Source of the DNA: Doryteuthis pealeii
Taxonomy: Eukaryota > Mollusca > Cephalopoda > Myopsida > Loliginidae
DNA length: 64,000 bases
Direction: 5' to 3'
NCBI GenBank assembly: GCA_023376005.1
Contig: CM042145.1
Span: forward strand, 92,751,762 to 92,815,761
Shown here: positions 62,620-64,000 of the stretch, in pieces
Numbering within the stretch: position 1 is the stretch's first letter
Layout: each line of letters starts with the position of its first letter
The notes under the pieces: generated by a model
The model's input: only the letters and a program-made list of their open reading frames with translations
Database searches by the model: none
Told to the model about the DNA's origin: nothing
Position numbers and translations under genes: made by a program

Positions 62620-62955
62620 ACTATGCAGTTTATGTTTGGTCATGTGTTACGGATGCCTGAAAAAGCACCTGCACAAAAATCCCTGGAATTTGCTGTAATA
62701 GGATCAAACAACTACTGGGTATGAAGGGGCTGCCTCTGCACAAACCTATTTGGTAAATTGTTGCAGACCTCCAAAATGCAAGACTGGAATCCCTAAGATC
62801 TATCAAGCGACTGAGTAACCCTAAGCTCACTCAGTTGCTTGACAAATCTTAGGGTCCTCACAAGGGAAAGGAACAGAATGGCTTCAAATGAAAAAGGACT
62901 GAATGCTGATGTAGGATGTTCCAAACTAATACAGTGGTAGAATGATGATGATGAT
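62620..62955 (+). mobile_element. LINE 3' end with (ATG)n tail
   Basis: Plus strand: FGHVLRMPEKAPAQKSLEFA, then stops and shifts, and a terminal (ATG)n at 62942-62955. FGHVxRMP followed by a basic GR(P)-type stretch is the conserved C-terminal region of several animal non-LTR retrotransposons. Confidence 0.75.
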
Positions 62956-63679
62956 ATTCCCTTTCTTCCAATGATAGTTTTTATACCATACACTGTATAT
63001 TGGTCCGTGCAAACTTGGTAGTGTCATAGCCATGCCGTCTGGAAAAGTTCCCGGTAGGGTCACCCAAGGAAGACAGGTTTGGCACCCAGTGGTATTAGAG
63101 CCACAACCTGGCCAAAGGAGCCCTAGTTAAAATCTAAAGGGCGTCTCCATCATCATCAGGAATTAACGGTTTTTGACATACTTGTCACCACGTCTGTGGA
63201 AAATCTGTGGCAAACAAGGGCATCTCCTTCTCCTGACCGGGATATGCATGTAGGGTTTGGGGACTGCTTATGAATTTCATATTCCCTTATTACTCCTTCC
63301 ATAAATTCACCTGTGGTGAATTTGTTGGTTGGAGCCGGCTCATCTGACCCAGGGTGAATGCTGTAAGCAGTAACTGTATATTGGCAGAAGAATATTGTTC
63401 ATGAAAGATATTGTCTATTTTGAAGCTTTTGAAAATTAAACCTGTTTTGTTAACATACTAGTTTATTTACATGTGTAACTGCTTGCTCCTTTACTGTCCA
63501 CTGTGACTCTGAATACTTCCTCTTCTATATCCAGTTCTGTTCAAAATGACCTTTTATAAATAACATGATCTGACTAAGTCGACAGCTTGTTAGAAGGCAA
63601 TTCATAATAGTACAACAAAGCTGTTCCATAAAAAAGTAAATAACTTCCTTTGTTGTGTAATCAAGTTTAGCATAGGTTG
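62956..63679. other. Unassigned; GC-richer repeat-like block
   Basis: Positions 63020-63370 (AAAGTTCCCGGTAGGGTCAC, TGTGGAAAATCTGTGGCAAA, GACCGGGATATGCATGTAGG) look like part of an interspersed element, perhaps a LINE 5' region, but no second copy is in the window. Confidence 0.4.
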
Positions 63680-64000
63680 CGGAGATGCTGATAGGTATGT
63701 GTCCTGCGTCACTGACGCATAAAAATCTAAAAGGATGCAGAAAAATTGTATCCATGCGTTCCAGTGTTTTTTTTTTTCTTTTCTTCCCCCACTATTTCCA
63801 GCTTACTGTAAATACATTTCAATATTTTCTTGGAAATGAATTACATGCTATGGGGTACAAGGTAGGGGTTAGATGATTTTAGTTATTCATAGATAAAAAC
63901 TCTACAATTTATTAAGAAACTGTAGCTGGGACCCATCAAATTTCCTGGGAACTCATTCAAATCAAATCCTTGCATCCCAGGACATATTAAATTAAAAAGC
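63680..64000 (+). mobile_element. hAT-like MITE, copy 4, cut by window end
   Basis: Starts CGGAGATGCTGATAGG and contains GACGCATAAAAATCTAAAAG, GTATCCATGCGTTCCAGTGT and TGCATCCCAGGACATATTAA. The window stops one base into the terminal CTATCAGCATC. Confidence 0.75.

Overview
The window reads as nuclear DNA from a coleoid cephalopod, most likely an octopus. It is very AT-rich and almost gene-free by length. It is packed with (TA)n microsatellites, tRNA-headed SINEs with the GGTTAGCTCAGTCGGTAGAG head typical of octopus retroposons, Penelope-like elements, Helitron ends, decayed mariner copies and RTE-like LINE 3' ends. There are no operons or bacterial-style gene arrays. The species assignment is inferred from repeat types, not from a search.

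One protein-coding gene is visible, on the plus strand. It is an SLC35F5-type solute carrier (drug/metabolite transporter superfamily). Two exons are clear: 25788-25921 encodes the first membrane helix and the IWVASSELT motif, and 33805-33936 encodes the KPFF motif, the second helix and the RPWRQQC motif. Both have AG/GT splice sites and agreeing phase. A third in-phase 57-nt exon at 58539-58595 probably continues the cytosolic loop. The rest of the window is upstream sequence (1-25787), introns of about 7.9 kb and 24.6 kb, and the start of the next intron. The exons for the N-terminus and for the remaining helices lie outside the window or were not recognised.

Layout: 0-8 kb holds LINE and SINE debris, a Penelope-type foldback with a 12-bp target duplication, a Helitron end and a 5S-rRNA-headed SINE. 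8.3-9.6 kb is a pyrimidine-only tract. 12-14.4 kb has a foldback MITE with a perfect 8-bp duplication, a second Penelope foldback with a 14-bp duplication, a GIY-YIG endonuclease fragment and a 190-bp near-perfect palindrome. 16 kb has a duplicated mariner N-terminus. 19-23 kb is rich in Helitron ends and two copies of a hAT-like MITE. 26 kb and 32-33 kb carry minisatellites in intron 1. 36-42 kb has a LINE reverse transcriptase fragment, a Penelope hammerhead-like core, a third minisatellite, a SINE nested in a mariner, and a hAT-like element. 44-57 kb has more SINEs, LINE tails, Helitrons and a mariner core. 60-62 kb is a duplicated LINE tail split by two SINEs.

The most interesting signals are structural. 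(1) Short elements flanked by target duplications carry hammerhead-like cores (CTGAAGA...CGAAAC) and inverted arms. (2) Three unrelated Helitron 3'-end families all end in a hairpin plus CTRR followed by T. (3) A single SINE 3' module is attached to tRNA, 5S rRNA and unknown heads. (4) A CpG-containing minisatellite in intron 1 shows a polar pattern of CpG loss. I found no convincing new protein system.
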